NCBI GenBank assembly: GCA_934695325.1
Contig: CAKUVD010000006.1
Location: forward strand, 99,091-163,090
Source: an uncultured Bacteroidales bacterium
GTDB lineage: Bacteria > Bacteroidota > Bacteroidia > Bacteroidales > UBA932
Reading direction: 5' to 3'
DNA length: 64,000 bases
Under the pieces are notes generated by a model. That model was not told the DNA's origin. It made no database searches and saw only the letters and a list, made by a program, of their open reading frames with translations. Shown here in pieces: positions 62,801 through 64,000 of the stretch. The translations under genes were made by a program, and so were the position numbers. Every line of letters begins with the position of its first letter. Positions within the stretch are counted from its first letter, which is position 1.

Positions 62801-64000
62801 TGGAATGTTTTCAGACTGAATGATTTCCATCCTCGGTATGTCAATGTGGATGCCTGTCCGGGAAGTGTCGGAGGCGGTATGATTGGCGACGGCGATCTCC
62901 GGCTTGACGAGGTGGTGGTGACAGGATATGGAGTGCAGGACAGGCGCCATAAGTCCAATAGGCTGTACTCCAGGGCGGCTGCGCCTATGATGATGGAAGG
63001 CGCTGTCTATGATGCTATTGAATCTGATGCCGCGGAATCGGAAAATGAGCCTGCGATAAGGGAGCGCTTTGCCAATGCCTTGACTTTCCAGCCGTTCCTT
63101 CGCTCTGACAAGGACGGGAATCTCTCGTTCTCGTTCAGTACGTCTGACAAGCTGTCCACATATATTGTCTCACTTTATGCGCACGACAGGCAGATGAGGA
63201 ACTCCGTGCTTCGCCGCGAGATGATGGTGACGATACCGGTGAAGGTAAGCATCGTGGAGCCTAAGTATCTGTATATGGGTGATATATACCGTCTTGCGGC
63301 TTCTGTGTCATCGGCTGTCGACAAGCCTATATCGGGAACATTGACACTATATGTCTATAATGGTAAGGAGTATAAGGCGCTTGACGGCGCAGCTCCTCTC
63401 TCGTCGGTGTCCCGGCGTGTGACGATTCCGGCAGGGGAGTCGGTGAGATCCGAGTTCGAGGTGGATGTCGCTGCTTTGCTTCGTAATTCTGCCTTGCCTG
63501 CCGACCTCGGCTTCAAGGTGGTATTCGTTGCCGATAAGAACATTGGCTCGGAAACCGGAGCCTCTGTAGGTGGATTTTCTGACGGAATGTTTGTGAACGT
63601 GCCGGTATATCCTGCGGTCCAGACACTTACGGAGTCGCACTCTGCCGTGCTGCTCTCCGGTATGGACAAGGATGCTCTTGTCGAAAGGCTCCGCAGTGAG
63701 TTTGTCAATGTACCTGGCTTGGATGCCGATGTTAAGACGATAAGCATTATGGATATGATTCGTGAGAGTATCCCATCCAAGGTGAAGCCTGACGGAAAAG
63801 ATGTCCTGTCGCTCTCCGAGGCGATGTATGTCAGGAAATTGTCGTATCAGTTGAGGGGACAGGCACGTGTGCAGGGGGCTGAGGATGCAGATATGTCCGA
63901 CGAGGAGCTTTTCAGAAAGGTGTTTGCTTGTCACAATGCAGATGGAGGCTTTGCCTGGTTCGAGGGTATGACTTCCTCTCCTGTCATAACGGCTGTGCTT
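59801..64000 (+). CDS. Alpha-2-macroglobulin family protein (C-terminus beyond the window)
   Basis: An open frame of 1400 codons runs from the ATG at 59801 to the window end without a stop. It begins with a membrane helix (LTFIGILILALTTLTMSAF), so the protein is probably anchored or exported. The macroglobulin core appears from ~510: IYTDRGAYNPGDTVDFKAVI (MG2-like), then FVLPTFDVTFDKAEKLYLPG (MG3-like). FANALTFQPFLRSDKDGNLS starts the later MG domain, and FACHNADGGFAWFEG the helical thioester domain. No CxEQ thioester is seen before the edge. At 1035-1044 the SusC-like motif LDEVVVTGYG occurs. Such proteins may trap proteases. Confidence 0.85.
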   Translation, partial: MRRKTLTFIGILILALTTLTMSAFLRRDKPGRQPVDAEGHVLTELWGDLNKAVLQDRPKRQADILLQIRQQAMEQHLAYDFYDASKLYVEAVADRNWKLRDTLKSEFAENVRKFGEPIVTFAWMSGPGDARPDSVFRFVQANSKALKAGHNQPFYKLGGSCFGSLFGTEAGFLMEFYANDYEYALWRLYSSSRRNVTEGRIYEALKDYEDGSYPLGACLEYLAVKVNADASGAKKLPELQLFADKYDSKAVSLFAKADILSVRFSDMMKDKKMSSADYERFYKECQTFEKERKAFRGTEARIAEEASGVESIIAELEGKSIDLDVRNGQIVVVLTNLDKVHLTMKLKDNASKALIDKVLKNDVGSFFVGDTLKLAVPELNDGEYVIYAENDKAANVLNYSSFRISLASRADSRGLCIYAADYKSGEPLEAADLELKKNGKTVAAYKGFRFNGFTPLPEEISSRLKGNAYYALSCSFVDESGWLHKSRDISLRGKSEDSAQPAGQKDTRRRACNIYTDRGAYNPGDTVDFKAVIYYTDFINSAEVSSAGAKYKVVLINAEDNEVESLSLMTNEFGSIAGRFVLPQDGRNGYYRIEVISDPEYSDGSFSKSFRVDDFVLPTFDVTFDKAEKLYLPGDEVCVTGRVTSYTGHPVSSAKAVYEVESYGRRIAAGALTLPPDGSFSVGFGSDKDKVWSSYRVTVRITDDTGETHEYGKSVWVTGAVNVNASLVNAAEGNVSSIKRAKDLWGWIYSESPVILRENTASVKLSVDSRDGVDAPVQISYCVENESGEKLSSESVPSGTVKDIDMSALASGLYSVKAKLSVRSAAGKEYKDSTTLKFILVRDSDKVLDAPVKDLISPVKTEVNAGGRAELLFGTADGAPVWALAEVFGKDAMLLETRMVRLSGVRGKEGSLERVSFDYKDEYPDAIRVQVFYFKDSRTVSCGYEFHRVRAERILPLEFSSFEDRTLPSSVYTFSVRTSPNVECLAAVFDKSTETIASNVWNVFRLNDFHPRYVNVDACPGSVGGGMIGDGDLRLDEVVVTGYGVQDRRHKSNRLYSRAAAPMMMEGAVYDAIESDAAESENEPAIRERFANALTFQPFLRSDKDGNLSFSFSTSDKLSTYIVSLYAHDRQMRNSVLRREMMVTIPVKVSIVEPKYLYMGDIYRLAASVSSAVDKPISGTLTLYVYNGKEYKALDGAAPLSSVSRRVTIPAGESVRSEFEVDVAALLRNSALPADLGFKVVFVADKNIGSETGASVGGFSDGMFVNVPVYPAVQTLTESHSAVLLSGMDKDALVERLRSEFVNVPGLDADVKTISIMDMIRESIPSKVKPDGKDVLSLSEAMYVRKLSYQLRGQARVQGAEDADMSDEELFRKVFACHNADGGFAWFEGMTSSPVITAVL

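Noticed and set aside
1..64000. CRISPR arrays, tRNA or rRNA genes, complete insertion sequences
   Set aside because: I looked for regularly spaced direct repeats, cloverleaf-like intergenic segments and transposase motifs and found none. A short or degenerate tRNA could still be missed by eye.

Overview
The window looks like chromosomal DNA of a Bacteroidales bacterium, probably from a gut or rumen habitat. The evidence is a SusC/SusD pair with its own sigma and FecR-type anti-sigma factor, many lipoproteins with BACON, BIG2, DUF4988 and FISUMP-like domains, a histone H1-like protein, GH78 and GH29 glycosidases, and promoters of the Bacteroidetes type (TTTG about 20 bp before TAnnTTTG). Base composition is near half G+C. 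The genus cannot be fixed by eye; Rikenellaceae-like or uncultured Cryptobacteroides-like lineages are plausible.

Layout. 1-5.2 kb: a truncated unknown gene (minus), cutC, a ThrE-type exporter and a DUF4153 membrane protein, then a scar made of a DUF4143 ATPase remnant with a 13-C tract and a relic of a second DUF4153 gene. 5.4-10.4 kb: a tight run of polA, an ECF sigma factor, rsmG, a YqaA-type membrane protein and an ABC ATPase. 10.6-13.6 kb: a GH78 rhamnosidase lipoprotein and a broken D12-type adenine methylase. 13.6-17.5 kb (minus): tyrS, rbfA, a LolC/E-type permease and a FecCD-type permease. 17.9-23.9 kb: four consecutive surface-type lipoprotein genes. 24.0-29.1 kb: tpiA, then an M49-like and an M6 peptidase and a small lipoprotein. 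29.3-31.0 kb (minus): histone H1-like, pth, rplY. 31.2-40.8 kb: sigma factor, anti-sigma, SusC, SusD, an endonuclease/exonuclease/phosphatase lipoprotein and a BACON/DUF5689-like lipoprotein in one run.

40.9-47.9 kb: ettA (minus), a HAD phosphatase, a mannose-6-phosphate isomerase homologue with an altered metal site, an Hsp15-like S4 protein, a Ser-type sulfatase, and trpS (minus). 48.3-52.5 kb: an AAA/PD-(D/E)XK protein, then a small Cys/His-rich membrane protein and a TonB receptor that may form a metal-uptake pair. 52.5-55.0 kb (minus): an isochorismatase-family hydrolase and a GH29 fucosidase. 55.3-59.6 kb: folC, a FISUMP-like lipoprotein and, convergent, a BIG2 lipoprotein. From 59.8 kb to the window end runs a very large alpha-2-macroglobulin-like protein that continues beyond the window and carries a SusC-like LDEVVVTGYG motif.

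The best candidate for an undescribed system is the 31.2-40.8 kb locus: a self-regulated SusCD importer whose only visible enzyme is a DNase I-fold phosphodiesterase, which suggests uptake of nucleic acid or another phosphodiester rather than a glycan. No tRNA, rRNA, CRISPR array or complete insertion sequence was recognised.
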